From positions 10,888,169 to 10,952,168 of the forward strand of contig NC_087072.1 in NCBI RefSeq assembly GCF_026151205.1: 64,000 nucleotides of DNA, read 5' to 3'. The stretch comes from Bolinopsis microptera. Lineage: Eukaryota > Ctenophora > Tentaculata > Lobata > Bolinopsidae. The notes beneath the pieces were generated by a model. That model worked only from the letters and a program-made list of their open reading frames with translations, was not told where the DNA came from and searched no databases. Position numbers and translations under genes: made by a program. Positions 1 to 16,626 of the stretch are shown piece after piece (within the stretch, counting starts at the first letter, position 1; each line of letters starts with the position of its first letter).

Positions 1-759
1 AAACAACAGATAAATTTGGTCCAGGGTTCAGTAAGGAACAATTACAAATTACTATCAGGGAAATATTAAGGAGAGATAGAAAAACCAGACCACACCTAGA
101 CATGACCCCAAGCCAGCTGCTGGTTATACCGAAAAGTAACTTAACAGTCTGTTTCGGTGACATGGTAGGTGACAGTTCGGTTTTTGTGGTAGATAGCAAT
201 TTTACAGAAATTGCAGCTAAGGCTGTCCCAATGCCCCCCTCCCCCCTATACACAAGTTTAAAGTGTCTGAGAAAAATGGTACAAAATATTACCATAAAGT
301 AAAGATTTATGGATGACCTCAAACATGGTACAGAGTGTATTTTAGGTTGTAGGGGAGCACCAGGGAGTATATTAGCATCGATAGTCAAAGAAAATATATA
401 CAAAATAACATAAAAATAAAATATACCCAATAGAGCACATAACATATGACGAGACAGAAGACAGGACAACAAATTTTCCCCGTTACCTCTATTACTTTTA
501 CTGATGATAACATACCTAGAAAACATACCAGTTGCAACACGGTGTTGTTGAGCCGATATTCCCATGGAACTTTAAAGTATATTATTAACAGAATTGTGTC
601 TCGCCGTTGTGTTTTGTTAGGTATTGTGCTATAATATGAAGTAACATACATTATGCTATCACTTCGTTTGAATACATATAAATAACATCCAAATGATCAG
701 ATCCAATAGGATACTGATGCAGACAATGAAAAATTTAAATATTGAATTGAATTACCACA
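1..759. other. Left-edge stretch with a short unassigned open frame
   Basis: A frame on the plus strand is open from the window edge (position 3) to a stop at 300-302, about 99 residues. It contains a lysine/arginine-rich patch and then a hydrophobic stretch. I do not recognise it. It could be the 3' end of a mobile-element protein or a last exon of a gene outside the window. From 303 to 759 I see only AT-rich sequence with no convincing exon; shorter open frames overlap on both strands without domain features. Confidence 0.25.
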
Positions 760-988
760 TCAGTATCCCAATGGATTAAACCACTTTGAGTGTATGATTC
801 TGAGATAGAACTTTGCCAACACTGGCATCCCAGCCTTGGGGCTGGGATGAATATCATAGTCAACAGCAGAAAGGGGTAATATCTCATCATTGGCCAGAGA
901 AAAAATTGTTCTTGCTGCCATGTCTCCTAAATGCTTTAAATGGTAAGTCAAATTTTGATCACCGAATTTTGATCACCGAATTTTGATC

Positions 989-1062
989 ACCCAATATGAT
1001 ACATATGAGTGGCTAAGCACCTTCGCGAAGGTGCTTAGCCACTCATATGTATCATATTGGGT
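989..1062. repeat. Perfect 74-bp palindrome inside a peptidase exon
   Basis: Two 37-base arms are exact reverse complements with no spacer, centred on TTCGCGAA between 1025 and 1026. The right arm is the normal coding sequence (minus-strand reading DTYEWLSTF). The left arm is its inverted copy, so the reading frame turns into the antisense of itself. Directly beside it, at about 945-988, a 14-base unit (TTTTGATCACCGAA) is repeated about three times. Confidence 0.95.
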
Positions 1063-2599
1063 ATGATACATAGGGTATGTGCCATAGTCATTTGTGTATC
1101 CAAAAGTAACACATGATACTCCTATTTCATTGAGGAAAGCAGTATAGTCACTGCCAGAGCCAATAAGCTTCACTGGCGGTAGTTGGTAATCAATATCATT
1201 ATATTCCTTTTCTGTGCCTATCCATAATTCATACATGTTCTTATATGGCGCTTTAGGTGAATCTGTCTTATTTGCTGCATCATAGAGAAGACTGATGAGG
1301 TTTGGTGTTGACTTCATAAAGAGCTTTTCTGTGCCAAATGCAACAGCATCCATGTTGATATATGCTACTGCCTTATGCTTTAGACCTGTCATAAAGTCTT
1401 CAACAAATTCATATGAGCCCATAATTCCTGGTTCCTCAGCATCCCTACTTGCAAATATATAATGGTTCTTCTTGGCCGCCATCCTGCCTTCAGTTGCTCC
1501 CCAAATGCTCTAGAAATTTCGAGGATTGTAGACATCCCACTTACAGGGTCCACTGCTCCATGAATCTATGCATCCCCTTGCACTCCCACAAGAACATACC
1601 TGTCTGGTTCTACCTCTCCATTAATGACTCCTATTATATTTCTACAGAGAGCAAGAGTGTCATTTGTCTTGACATTCAGTTCAATCTCTTCAGCCGATGG
1701 TCCTATTTTGTAGTTACCCCATCCTTCTGGAGTAGTTGGGCTATCTGCTTCAATCAGGGCATGGATTGGTTTGATATCATTGTAGGGAATAGGAATAATT
1801 GGAATCTTTGGGGCAATTTTAGCTAGCTCCTCTCCGCTTGAGTGATACCCGCCCTCTGAAAAGTTCAGGTTTATATTTGGTAGTTCAAAGTATTTCAAAG
1901 TAAGATATTATCAACAGATGGCCAGCTAATCTACAACTTTTTATCAATATCAGAAGAAATGAAATAAGATGATAGTAAACAAAACCTGAACTAAAAACTA
2001 ACTCTAAAACGAACCATATGATGGAAACATAAAAGTTGATATGTCTCCTTGATTGACTAGACATTTCCCCTTTGCACTCCTGTATCTGGAAGCCACATAC
2101 CGTCTGGGTAAACCTAATGAGATTTTACTGTGTCAGAGGTTAATGAAACAGTCAAATGGTGTTCATTGAATGCTTTGAATACTACGATATTGATACACAG
2201 AGACCTGAGACACTGTATTAAAATAATTTACAATTTGTTTCCAATTTGTTTCCTATTCCTATAATTGTCTTTTAGAAAACTTACATCGCCTTTTCCTGAT
2301 CCAGAGTCTGAAGGATCACTGTAGAGAATCATGCCTATCATACCTTTCTCAAAGGCATTTTGTGCCTGAAAATAGAGGTCATTTACTTTAAATTGTGTTA
2401 AATCATTTAGCAATAAAACTGCAATCAAAGCGGCAACATGGTACAAGATATTTACAGTATTGTTGTGCATTATAAACAGTTCATTGAGTTCCATGAACCA
2501 GTATTTAGCAGGAACACCTTAATGCCACAAAAACTGTTCATTGGCATTAAGTCAAAACTTTAATTTACCAAACTTTAATTCATCAGGAAAAACTGTGCA

Positions 2600-2673
2600 A
2601 TTTTGTCTGCTCAAGAGTCCCCTAAAAAAGAGTCCCCTAAAAAAGAGTCCCCTAAAAAAGAGTCCCCTAAAAA
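2600..2673. repeat. Short tandem repeat, 15-bp unit
   Basis: The unit GAGTCCCCTAAAAAA occurs four times in a row inside an intron of the peptidase pseudogene. The plus-strand open frame that spells a repeating ESPKK peptide is a by-product of the 15-base period and has no other support. Confidence 0.85.
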
Positions 2674-3917
2674 TCGGGCTTCGACTGTCATTAAATATTA
2701 TAATATAATATGTTTATATTGTGCTTTCGTTATATTGACCTTACTTCCCCTGAATATCCTCCCGTATCTGCAGATGGCAATTTTGCCAACTAGATCCACT
2801 TCTAACTCAACTAGCTTCTCCAAGTCTTCAACTCTACCATAGTTGACGTATACAATTTTCCCCGAGACTTTAGCATTTTTTAGAGAATGCATTGAACGGT
2901 GGTATGATGTTGCTGTCTTCGTTGTTTTTAGGCTTGTACTGTACACTTCCTTGGTATTTAATCTAACTGAAAAGTTTGGCGTTTAATAGTTACATTTATA
3001 ATTATTTCAATAAAACCAATTTATTTTATGATTTACCTAGGCAAATCTTAGGAAATCCATTTTCTACCGAAACTTGATCATGACTACTTTTAATTAGACT
3101 AACCTCTCCTCGGTAGGAAGGGACAATAAGACCTCGTAGTCATTATTGAAAACGTCGTCAAACCCGTAGCTCTTCCATCGTCTCAACACCTCTGCTCCAA
3201 GCTCCAAGTTCCTTTTTCCTCCAGCCGGGTGCGGTTCTGCGGCGAAATACCTGACAAAAATGAAAACATTTTATATTACTCAATCAAATTTTAAATTGTA
3301 ATGTAAAATAATTGAATTTAGCCTGTTTGAGTTACATGATAGTCGATAAAGATAATTAAAATTTAATGTTAATTTAATTGATAGTACAGTGGTGTGTTTC
3401 TCAAAATCATGTAGTGAGTAGCTAATTGCAAATGTTTTGAGTAGTTGTATTGATCTTTCAGTTAATCAGAGAATCAGAGAATCAAAGAATCAGAGAATCA
3501 GACCGAACTATTGAACAATATAATATCTTGTTATCGTGTGTGCCTGTTCTCACTTTATATCCTCTCGGATGTTTTCATTGTTGATATGAGCCACAATCTT
3601 GTCCACTACCGGTACCACATCATCCTCTTCTGGGCCACTTTCTGAAATGTTGGAATTGTTATTTTACAAGCAAAATTATTGCCCAGACGATTTTCTTTTT
3701 TGACATCAAATTAGTCGCCTTGAAACAAAGATAGAATATTAACGATAACGCATAAATTACTAGAAATAAGTAGATTTAATAGGGTTATTTAATTTATTTA
3801 AGTTAAAAACACTCAAAACATTTTCTCTTTGACAACAGTTGAAATAATTACAGCCGCACCCACGATCAAAGCTAACCACTTGGGTGTGACCAAGAAGTAC
3901 TTTATATGATCTAACAT

Positions 3918-4665
3918 AACGGGGTTAACCCTGTGAGAATAGTGACAAACCAGGTGACACATTTTTAGGGGTAATTCGATTAACAAGAAAGATTAATTCG
4001 ACGAAAAATAATGTGTTTAAATTAAATGTGATCGTTAATCATGGTTTAATCACAGTAGGTCTTCTACATTTCGACCAAGCTTCTTATCTTTTGTTTCGTC
4101 TAATATATACCATGGTAAATATAATAAGGGTCTTATCATTTAGCATAGCCTTTGCCCTTTACACACATCCAGATTCCAGAAAGGCGGCAGATCTGCGCGG
4201 AAATTTTGGATTTTGGAGGAAATTTGGTGCCAAAGAGGGAATTTTTAGAAGACCTGACCTTTTTTTAGGGCATAAGAATGGATGTAGGGGCCCTTTATTA
4301 ATATTAACAGCAAAATATTCTGGCGACTGCCCCCAATTTTGTTTTATGAACGTTAAATTGAATACCACTTCATTACGAAGTGGTGACCTGTATTTGCAGA
4401 AGTGCAATGACCTGTCTTTTAAAGTATTATGAATCCGTACTCTACTGCTAATCCTTGCAAACGAATTTGTTAATCAGGAGACTTACACGAGATCCTTAAA
4501 ATTACAAATCTAACGAATTCGTAATAAGTTAAGCCTTTTCTTTTTTGTCATTGGAAAATCCCATTTAAACTGCCAGCAGTATGAGCAAAATTAATATTTT
4601 TTCATAGGTTCATGGCATAAGAAGGATGCTCCTAGCAATAACTTTGTGAACCAACAAAAGAGGTG
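3918..4665. promoter_or_regulatory. Intergenic region between divergent genes
   Basis: This 0.75-kb stretch separates the start of the minus-strand peptidase pseudogene from the start of the plus-strand CCDC102 gene, so it probably contains both promoters. A plus-strand open frame at 4013-4432 has no recognisable domain and an equally open antisense frame, and I treat it as chance. No TATA box or other named element stands out. Confidence 0.45.
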
Positions 4666-9037
<4,372 letters not shown>

Positions 9038-9806
9038 TTCCGCTTCAGGCAGTGCAGTAAACAAATCTAGGGTTATATTTGCATGTATGTACATTGTACA
9101 AGGTGATGGAGATATTCAATGCTACTTTTATTTTTATTGGCTGGAGTCTAATCGGTTTATGTAATAAGTTATATAATAAATTATATAATAAGTTATATAA
9201 TAATTGGCTTTAATGCTTCGTCTATGAAATCATGTTTTACCAATAAGACAGTCTGGTATGAAGTATGAACCAGCCCTGAAAAGATAGAAATCAGTTAATG
9301 TCTGAAATATTATTAATATCGTGTAGGAAAGGTTAGCACACTACATGCCGAGATACCAGTAGGTATACAAGTCTATTCCCCTGGGAGAACAGGTGCAGAA
9401 ATGTACCTGTTACAAATATCTCACTCTGAAAGGGCGATGACAGCGTATAACAGCTTACAGTATTATAATCTTATGTTCTAATAAGCGTTTATAATAACTG
9501 AATAAGCTGTTAAAACGTTATTAACAATATGTTGTGATTAATTGATAATTAGTTTTAATTTCTATACAAATTACAATGTACAGTAATATTGTATCTTTGT
9601 ATAAAATAATATGGTTGTTGATGTATTCAGTTCAAAAGCAAATTCCCATTTGTTTTGAACCGAAGTTATCAATAACACAAAATAATAAGGTAAAATAGTA
9701 TAAATGTATTAATTTACAAATTTCCATTGGTCTCAGAGAACCAAGTATACTACAATAATAAATGAATAAACTACTAATAAACCTCTAGACAGAGAACCCC
9801 AAATCT
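9038..9806. other. Intergenic stretch with a family-specific conserved block
   Basis: No exon is evident. Near 9340-9450 there is a diverged copy of a block also found near 25,250, 40,710 and 58,450 (core ATACCAGTAGGT and ATTCCCCTG). Elsewhere the block lies upstream of cluster genes. Here it lies downstream of gene A with no gene after it. Confidence 0.5.
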
Positions 9807-12800
9807 CTACTTACTTGTTTTCATACATTTAGGAGGGTCTGCTGTTTCTGTATCAACTACCTCATAGCTCGTTCCGTTAATACAAGTCATAGACCGTGCT
9901 CCTAAGTTGATATATCTAGGTTTACAGCTCACTCTGATCACTTCTCCTACTTCAACAGGAAACTGTGTTACTGTTACAGCGTGCTCCCAGGTTAGATCTA
10001 GTCCCGTACAACCTGAAAGTTTAATCTTAAGTATTATAAAGAGACATAACTGCTATCAAATAAGCATATAACGTCTAAAATCCAATATCTTAACGTTGTT
10101 TGAGTCTAGATTAGGTCCATTTAAGTCTATTAAGGTTATCACCTCTTCTAAATTTCAATGTGCAATTTAAATAAAAATAGAGATTTTGGAAATACTTGGG
10201 CAGCTTTCAGTGTTGCAAGTCTGAGCCTCAGTGCTGTCTCCTGCACATTGAGCTCCATCGTGAGCAGGAGCAGGATTTGTGCATGTTCTGGTTCGTGTTT
10301 GGGTTCCTGTTCCGCATTCCTTAGAACAGTCTGACCATTCAGTGAAGCTACTCCACTCGTCATCAACTGGACATTCTTGTGGGTTGCAATCTTGAGACTC
10401 AGAGTCTTGTCCCTGACAATCTTTTCCACCGTAAAGAGGAGCAGGATTTTTGCAGGTTCTGGTTCTTGACTGGGATCCTCCTCCACACGTAACAGAGCAC
10501 TCTAACCAGTCTCCATAGTTACTCCATCCGCCATTAACCGGGCAGATTTGTGGGTTGCAATCTTGAGTTTCACTGTCTTCTCCCCTACAATCTTTTCCAC
10601 CGTAAAGAGGAGCAGGATTTGTGCAGATTCTGGTTCTTGACTGGGATCCTGTTCCACACGTAACAGAGCACACTGTCCATTCTGCATACTGACTCCAACC
10701 TCCGTCAACTGGTTGAATTTGAAGAATTGATTTGAAGTTTAACTAGCTACAATCAGAGACATCAACACCAAGCACATTATGTGACACATTTGATTACCGA
10801 GGTCATGTTGAAAATTAATTTTGTTATTTTACCTGGACATGGGCTGGTACAACTTTCTTTTTCCTGCTTCCCATTAGCGCAATCAATTCTGCCGTGTTCG
10901 GGAACTGTATCTTTACAAGTTCTAGTTCGCGTCTTTGTTCCTGGTCCACACGTTACTGAGCATTCTGACCACTCAGTCCATTCTTCGTAAACCGAAAACA
11001 AGTTCTCATCGATATCTGAATGCAAAAACAGATAAATTTAATTGCAAATCAACGAGATATTCGTTTACAGAAGAAATAATATAGTTCTTAGTAAAACCTT
11101 ACCGTCAACTGGGCAACTTTTGGAAGTGTCACTGGCCCAAATAGGAATGGCTTCGCCAGAAGATATAGGGCGTCGTTTGTATAGCACAAGGTTGCCATCA
11201 TTCTGTGCTAAGAGTGTCACAACCGTACCAGCTGATGAACCGTTCCGGTTTTCTGAACTCCAAACTGCTTCCTTTCCTAGCTGTTCGTAGAGAGACATTT
11301 TGCCACTTTCCTGTATAATAATATGTAATATTATGTCTTGATTTGTGAAATGACCCAATGTTCACATAATTTTCTCTTAATTGAAACAGCATGGAAGTGT
11401 GCTACGATGCTCAACACTATGACTTAATAGTTAATAATGCTACTAATGTTCGTCTACCACAAATATTGTAATGGCCCCCAAATAAATTGATATATTTGCA
11501 CAAATATATTGGATTATAAAATACCTCTATTATAAGACCCATTTGTATGTTGTTTCCAGTATAAGTTTCCCACACCTTACTGTTATCACTATTGCAATAC
11601 AGGGCAAGGTTACCATTTGTCTCCATGACCAAGCTCATTCTTCCGCTTGTAGAGGTGATGCTTTCTCCCATTGGAAGAAGTACTCTGTTGTTTGTTTTTC
11701 TTACACACCTGTGCCCTTCACACGCTGAGGTAGGAAAGGTTACGTTTATGAAGAACAGAATATTTAGTTATAAGAACAAAATAAAGTTGATACCAAAATC
11801 ATACTTTAAAATTGAATCCGAGGCCCGAGGGTTGAATTCCGGGAGCAAAGTTAAGTTATGCTATCATACCTGACCATTTGTAACTGATACAAGGTTTATC
11901 AGAACATTCAACATGATCTCCTATACAACAGAGACTGTTCTCTTCTAAAGGTCCTCCTTTGCACTGATCTCCTAATTCATAGGATATCTCGTTATCAAAA
12001 GGTTTCTCACTGTTATTTGAACAGCATCGGTTGTGTCCAAAGAACGCAAATGGGTAGTTGGGGGGACACTCGTTACCGTTATCTGTAGATACGACAATAT
12101 AATAATGTGTTATAACTATAAGACTTGACTTGAGGTGTTGTTTAATTGCTTCAGCAACTGACCACGATTATTTACTATTTTGATTGGTCGCTGCTTAAGG
12201 TGAGTGGTAAAGGACTGTATAATTCCCACCAGAAGTCTTGTTTATTTTTTTTCGATAATCAAAATAATAATGATACGTAATTAGCGTAATTTAAAAGATT
12301 GTTTTCTAATATATTAAGTTAAATTTATATTTAGCTGTGCAATAAAACTACTGACATGGTATGATAAACTAAAACTGGCTGTTTCAACCTGAATCGGATG
12401 CTTGCTGTCATTCGAATAATGCAGGCTGTAGTATAAAATAACTGGTATCATTCGACAGTTTTAAATTCACTGCTCACCTATGATATCAGGAAGACAAAAA
12501 ACAGCTTTGGATAGCCACGGGACCGCGTTGTCAAGCCAGCCCAGATGGTTAGTGATGTTTGCTTGTGGGGAACCGTCTATTTCTATCTCAATCTGAGCGA
12601 TATTAACTTATCATGTAAAATAGCGTTCGCCAATCGCCATTCTCTAAAGTTGATACGATCGCGAATGGACCTATCGACAATTCGACAAAATAATTAGATG
12701 ACACAAAATAAGAAGAAACAATCAAAGAATATTTTCATGGGAATGGTGTTGTATGGATACCCGGATTACTATACAAGACAATAAATACCTCTTTAAAAAT

Positions 12801-13283
12801 CCAGCCGTCCCATCCGTCCATCCTTATTGAGATGCATCTGAACTCTCCAATATGTGCACTGTCCTGGAATGTCCAAGTATCTGTTTCGCCTTTCTGTCTG
12901 TCGTCACCGTAATTGTCTGCTTTTTTCTCCGCAGTGCTTCCTTTGTTTCCGAGGAAGGTGTAGTAAAAGTCTGAGCCTGACCCAGCATATTCAGTGTCGG
13001 AGGTACGTATTGTTACCTTGTACTGAGCTGAGGAATGTTACAATGTTTAAACTTACTGTTTATACCAAGTTTGCTGTTTTAACAGAATGCATTTGATGGT
13101 AGTAAAGACTGAAATAAAAGGATTGCAGAGCCCCCTGGCCCCTGTACATTGCACTACCAATAACAAATTAATAACAGAAGAAATAACCCGTTACAATTCT
13201 AAAGATAGTAAGAGGCACTCACCAGCAATGGTAGACCTTATCATTACCAGGGACACCAGTGTCACTAGAGTTATCATCACCAT
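9807..13283 (-). CDS. Gene A: secreted PLAT / bulb-lectin / TSP1 / sushi mosaic protein
   Basis: Exons 13223-13283, 12789-13027, 12478-12592, 11870-12082, 11525-11724, 11103-11310, 10833-11015, 10196-10708 and 9810-10012 join to exactly 645 codons, with the stop at 9807-9809. Order: signal peptide (MVMITLVTLVSLVMIRSTIA), a PLAT-type beta domain (YKVTIRTSD, DTWTF, IRMDGWDGW), a linker, a Cys-rich domain (NECPPNYPF, NRCC, SLCCIGDHVEC), two exons resembling bulb-type mannose lectin (NGNLALY; QNDGNLVLY), one TSP1 ([12 protein letters not shown]), three TSP1 modules of 57 residues in one exon, and a sushi-like domain (VSCKPRYINLG, TCINGT, PPKC). Most introns are phase 1. The protein should be secreted and bind glycans or matrix, inferred from domains. 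The last exon retains a CAA|GTAAGT donor, so a further exon is possible. Confidence 0.75.
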
Positions 13284-14756
13284 CTAGAGATCTAGTAATT
13301 TTACCACACGTGTGTTATAAACTTCGTAATCGTTATTCTTCAAAATCTTTTAATAAACTTTATCAGTTATAAATTATATAGTACTAGAAAGCCCGTGGTA
13401 ACAGGGACGAAGCTAGTAGTATCCTTTGAAAGAAAGTTTTAATCGCATCAAAAAATATCCATCCCAACCGAAGATACAGCCGATTTAAATATAAAACACT
13501 TTAAACACAACGTAATTACCACAAACCCGATCAAAATGACGTTAAAACAATCTTTGCACGTGTATGTGTACATTAAAACACCGTTGCTATGGAACGTTTT
13601 GGTTGTTACCTAAATTCCTATTTTTCATCTAATTTGCACGTGGGCGGTCGTACAGACAGACAAAAAGAATTCTCTGAATTATAATATAGTATAGAACAAA
13701 ACACAAGAGCAAAACGCAAAACGGTCCTTTCCTAAGTCCTAACAGTGTTTCAGTACTCCAAGTAAATAATTTCGGAAAATGTTTTACAACCATCACGGGT
13801 CAAAATAAAAAATATATTATTCACCAAGTCTTAGTTAATATTGCAGTACTAAACAACAAACAAAAAACCTTGTGCTCAATTCTGACTGTGCCGATCCAAG
13901 ACATTGCCGCAGATGCAGGATGAGTCATTTTCTAATCGTCAAGCTATTATTTTAGATACTATGTCGATACACAAGTAATCCACAAACACAAACGTCTGCA
14001 CAGTAATGCCGGACTATGACCGGCAGATTTTGTCTATAATAAAGTAATAGATTAATGATCGCAACCGGACTGTTAATATTTTCGATTTTACTAAAAAGCA
14101 TTATTTTCCTTCATAAAATAGTCAATTTCAAAATAAAATTTACCAGCTGCGCACTGCGGATAAACTGTATAATCATTTAATGGTCTCGACGATTATTAGC
14201 CTAATAAATAGATTATCCTACTCGAACAGTTTAAATCAGTTTTTGGCGCATCGTTGTACTATTTAAATCTTTAGTCAAAGCAAAAAGTTCGAGCACTAAT
14301 GTATCGAAGGTAGAACGTTATAATTGTCGGGCTTATAATTGTCACAAAATCTTAATTTCTCTTTTAAAGTAAAAGAAAATAATCTGAACATTAAGATTCT
14401 AACGAGCCAGTTAGTAAAGACAGGAAAGCCCTATTGAAAGGTCTTCACCAATTTTCAGAATGATATCACCTAAGGATCCGAAGATATGACAGAATAATTC
14501 GACAAAAATCAACGAATTTCGTCAAATTACGCGACTTTTACAGCTAATTTTGCTCCAAAAGCCGCGCACCATTAAATATGGCACCAAGGCGAAACTCACT
14601 GATCTTTCCGAAAAGGTATGACAAATTGGGTAATGTGAAAATTCTCACAGTCTCTAGAAAACAATGGGACAAAAGTTTTAAAAATCCGAGCAAGTTTATT
14701 TTTATCGTGCAACCCGGCCCTACTAAGAGAACTCTGGCCAGGTTTGTGTCCGGACA
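13284..14756. other. Region upstream of gene A
   Basis: This stretch carries no supported exon. It should contain the promoter of gene A. An interspersed repeat occupies about 13,384-13,660. A plus-strand open frame at 14,578-14,778 (66 codons, basic) overlaps an equally long antisense frame and runs into a tandem duplication; I cannot assign it. Confidence 0.45.
13384..13660 (+). mobile_element. Interspersed repeat, copy 1 (SINE- or LINE-tail-like)
   Basis: The block starts near CTAGAAAGCCCGTGG and ends in GTGGGCGGTCGTACAGACAG. It shares both ends and several internal stretches (CCGAAGATACAGC, CTAATTTGCACGTGGGCGG) with a reverse-orientation copy at about 59,110-59,298. Two diverged copies in opposite orientation point to a dispersed element. 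No coding sequence is seen. Confidence 0.6.
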
Positions 14757-15115
14757 TTGGGAGAGGGACAAATCTTAATATGCTAAACTAATGGTAAGCA
14801 CTCATTAAAATAGGATAAACTATGCTCATCCACACGAGATTCCTTGTCTAAACGTTGACCGTTTAAAGCTGATTTGCATTGCCAACTTGGAGATTTTTCC
14901 GAAAGTGGTTGGTTTCGGGCTAGGGCATTGGGAGAGCAGAAAGGGACAAATCTTAATATGCTAAACTAATGGTAAGCACCCATTAAAATAGAATAAACTA
15001 TGCTCATCCACATGGGATTCCTTGTCTAAACGTTGACCGTTTAGAACTGATGTACATTGCCAACTTGGAGATTTTTCCGAAAGTGGTTGGTTTCAGGCTG
15101 GGGCATTGGTTGTCA
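14757..15115 (+). repeat. Direct tandem duplication, unit about 178 bp
   Basis: Two adjacent copies begin near 14,757 and 14,935 and share long stretches such as AAATCTTAATATGCTAAACT and GAGATTTTTCCGAAAGTGG, with scattered single-base differences. No gene is recognised in it. Confidence 0.85.
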
Positions 15116-15193
15116 TCCGTTGTATGTTGTATGACCGGCTCCCCCTGTATCTTGAGTGCACGGCTCCTCTGTATCGTAAAAACTCTACAGGGT

Positions 15194-16200
15194 CTATAGT
15201 GAAACGACCGTGGGGGTCACGACGTGATACAATCTCATTAAACAGTATAAACTTATAAAAAATAAGTATAAAGAATAAGGAAAAGAACGGGAATGAAGCC
15301 CATACAAGAAGTGAAACCCCACCAAAGAATAATTGATCCTTAGGTAGACCTGGTGAAATAAAGTAACTGAACTGTAAGTATAAGAAAAGACGGAAGGAAT
15401 AAAGGAGAGAGGAAATAATGTTATGTGAACATCATCAGCAGATGACTTGGCACACCGGTTTCGGGGGTTTAACATTAACACCTGTACCGGTTTATAATGT
15501 GCCAAGACCCCCTAGCAATCACTCGTCAGTGATCACCTGTCCACGTTAAATGTGATGTCAAGGATGTTGCTGACATCAAGTATAGGTACTGTATTTGTAC
15601 AGAATACTAGGTCGGTCTTTCAGAAGCTTTCTGAATTTACTCTTCATGAGTCTGCCAATATAACATCTTGAAAGAAGTGTCCTATAAAGGGTGTTGGTAG
15701 AACACAGAAAATAATCAAGGTCAGAGATAATGGAAGAGTAACGAAGGACGGAAAGGTGTACATGACCACAGGAAAGTTGAAGTCATCAAGTTTGTTGTAA
15801 AGCTTGGTGGCGACGTGTCCGGAGTTATTCATCGAGATGTTGATGTCGAGATAGTTTACGGACTTATTGTCGTCACCACTCCTCTCCATAAGCAGGTCAG
15901 GTGGATAAATGGACCTGATTAGGCTAGAGAAATGCAAATAGTTCATAGTGTTGAGGTCGTCGACATATCTGCAGTTTCTTGAGAGGAGCTTAGCGAGACC
16001 GAACTTCTTTTCTTTGATTAGGCGTGTCATGTAGATGAATTCACACTTCCCTAGCGAAAGATCAGCGAACTGGCTACTAGAATTCCCTCCCATGGGAATG
16101 CCTTTCGTTTGCCTTAAAATCTGATCCCCAAAACAAACAAAAGTGTTAAACAGAATAAATGTTATAATATTTTCCGGTTCCGAATTGGAAGGGGTGTAAT
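15194..16200 (-). pseudogene. Relic of a second Penelope-like reverse transcriptase
   Basis: A minus-strand frame (16,200 down to about 15,644) reads like a reverse transcriptase: KGIPMGGNSSSQFADL (motif B), RYVDDLN (catalytic YVDD, motif C) and VNYLDINI. It lacks a full N-terminal half and any GIY-YIG domain, and the next frame (15,194-15,505) looks like decayed downstream sequence. It differs strongly from the plus-strand element next door, so it is another element or clade and not a copy of it. Confidence 0.6.
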
Positions 16201-16223
16201 CCGATACGTGCGCATGATACAAT

Positions 16224-16569
16224 ATAGTGTCTAATATATAGAACGCCAGTGTTATTTGTTTTACAACTTGCCGCCAGCCAGTCTGAGGTCTATGCTGATA
16301 ATACCTTGGCTTCCCTTGCGGGATATATCGGCAAATCATCAGCTCTCAGTGTCGAGACTTTTAGTGGATATAATTCCCGGAAGGTATTATAATATAATAA
16401 TAGCTTGGCTATTGAGTGCTGAGCGCGATAATTCCCGACAGCTTGCTGGAGGGAACGCGCGGGCACGAAATTGCCAAGCTAATTTCGTGCCCGCGCGTTC
16501 CCTCCAGCAAGCTATCGGGAATTATCGCGCTCAGCACTCAATAGCCAAGCTATTATTATATTATAATAC
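16224..16569 (+). repeat. Left terminal repeat of the Penelope-like element with large hairpin
   Basis: The first ~165 bases (starting near TGTCTAATATATAGAACGCC) repeat in direct orientation at 18,914-19,080 on the far side of the reverse transcriptase, as expected for Penelope-type pseudo-LTRs. The rest is an almost perfect hairpin (about 16,388-16,566, arms near 88 bases) rich in G and C. A 57-base sequence (TTCCGGTTCCGAATTGGAAG onwards) occurs on both sides, at about 16,172-16,228 and 16,570-16,628. Confidence 0.75.
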
Positions 16570-16626
16570 GTTCCGGTTCCGAATTGGAAGGGGTGTAATC
16601 CGATACGTGTGCATGATACAATATAG

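Larger units (their letters stand above)
760..3917 (-). pseudogene. Glutamate carboxypeptidase II-like (M28 family) pseudogene
   Basis: The exons read in order like a GCPII/NAALADase: an N-terminal membrane anchor (start codon 3915-3917, hydrophobic WLALIVGAAVIIST), a piece near 3553-3645, a piece near 3103-3252 (PHPAGGKRN, DYEVLLSLP), the protease-associated segment near 2750-2890 (VYVNYGR, GKIAICRYG), exon 2285-2365 (GMILYSDPSD), a piece near 1990-2115 (YPDGMWLPDTGVQRGN), the catalytic part 1070-1855 and a C-terminal piece near 760-945. Zinc and catalytic residues are visible in DAEE (catalytic Glu plus zinc Glu), YINMD and YPMYHTQYDT. The family's zinc-binding GGHRD motif reads GVQGD here, followed by an in-frame TAG where the family has Trp. 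A frameshift lies just before FASRDAEE. Another stop and a frameshift follow GVQRGN. A palindrome interrupts the C-terminal exon. The enzyme would be a type II membrane carboxypeptidase; this copy cannot make one. Confidence 0.85.

Noticed and set aside
2603-2842. Plus-strand frame with ESPKK repeats
   Set aside because: It is the translation of a 15-base tandem repeat running into antisense of a peptidase exon.
4013-4432. 139-codon plus-strand frame between the two first genes
   Set aside because: No domain, an equally open antisense frame, and a position in a likely bidirectional promoter region.
15420-15545. Possible hammerhead ribozyme (minus-strand CTGACGA and CGAAAC in the Penelope relic)
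   Set aside because: The conserved boxes are present, but stems I and III cannot be paired and stem II does not start beside the CTGANGA box. The CTGATGA in the left terminal repeat near 16,340 is not conserved in the right repeat and has no GAAA partner.
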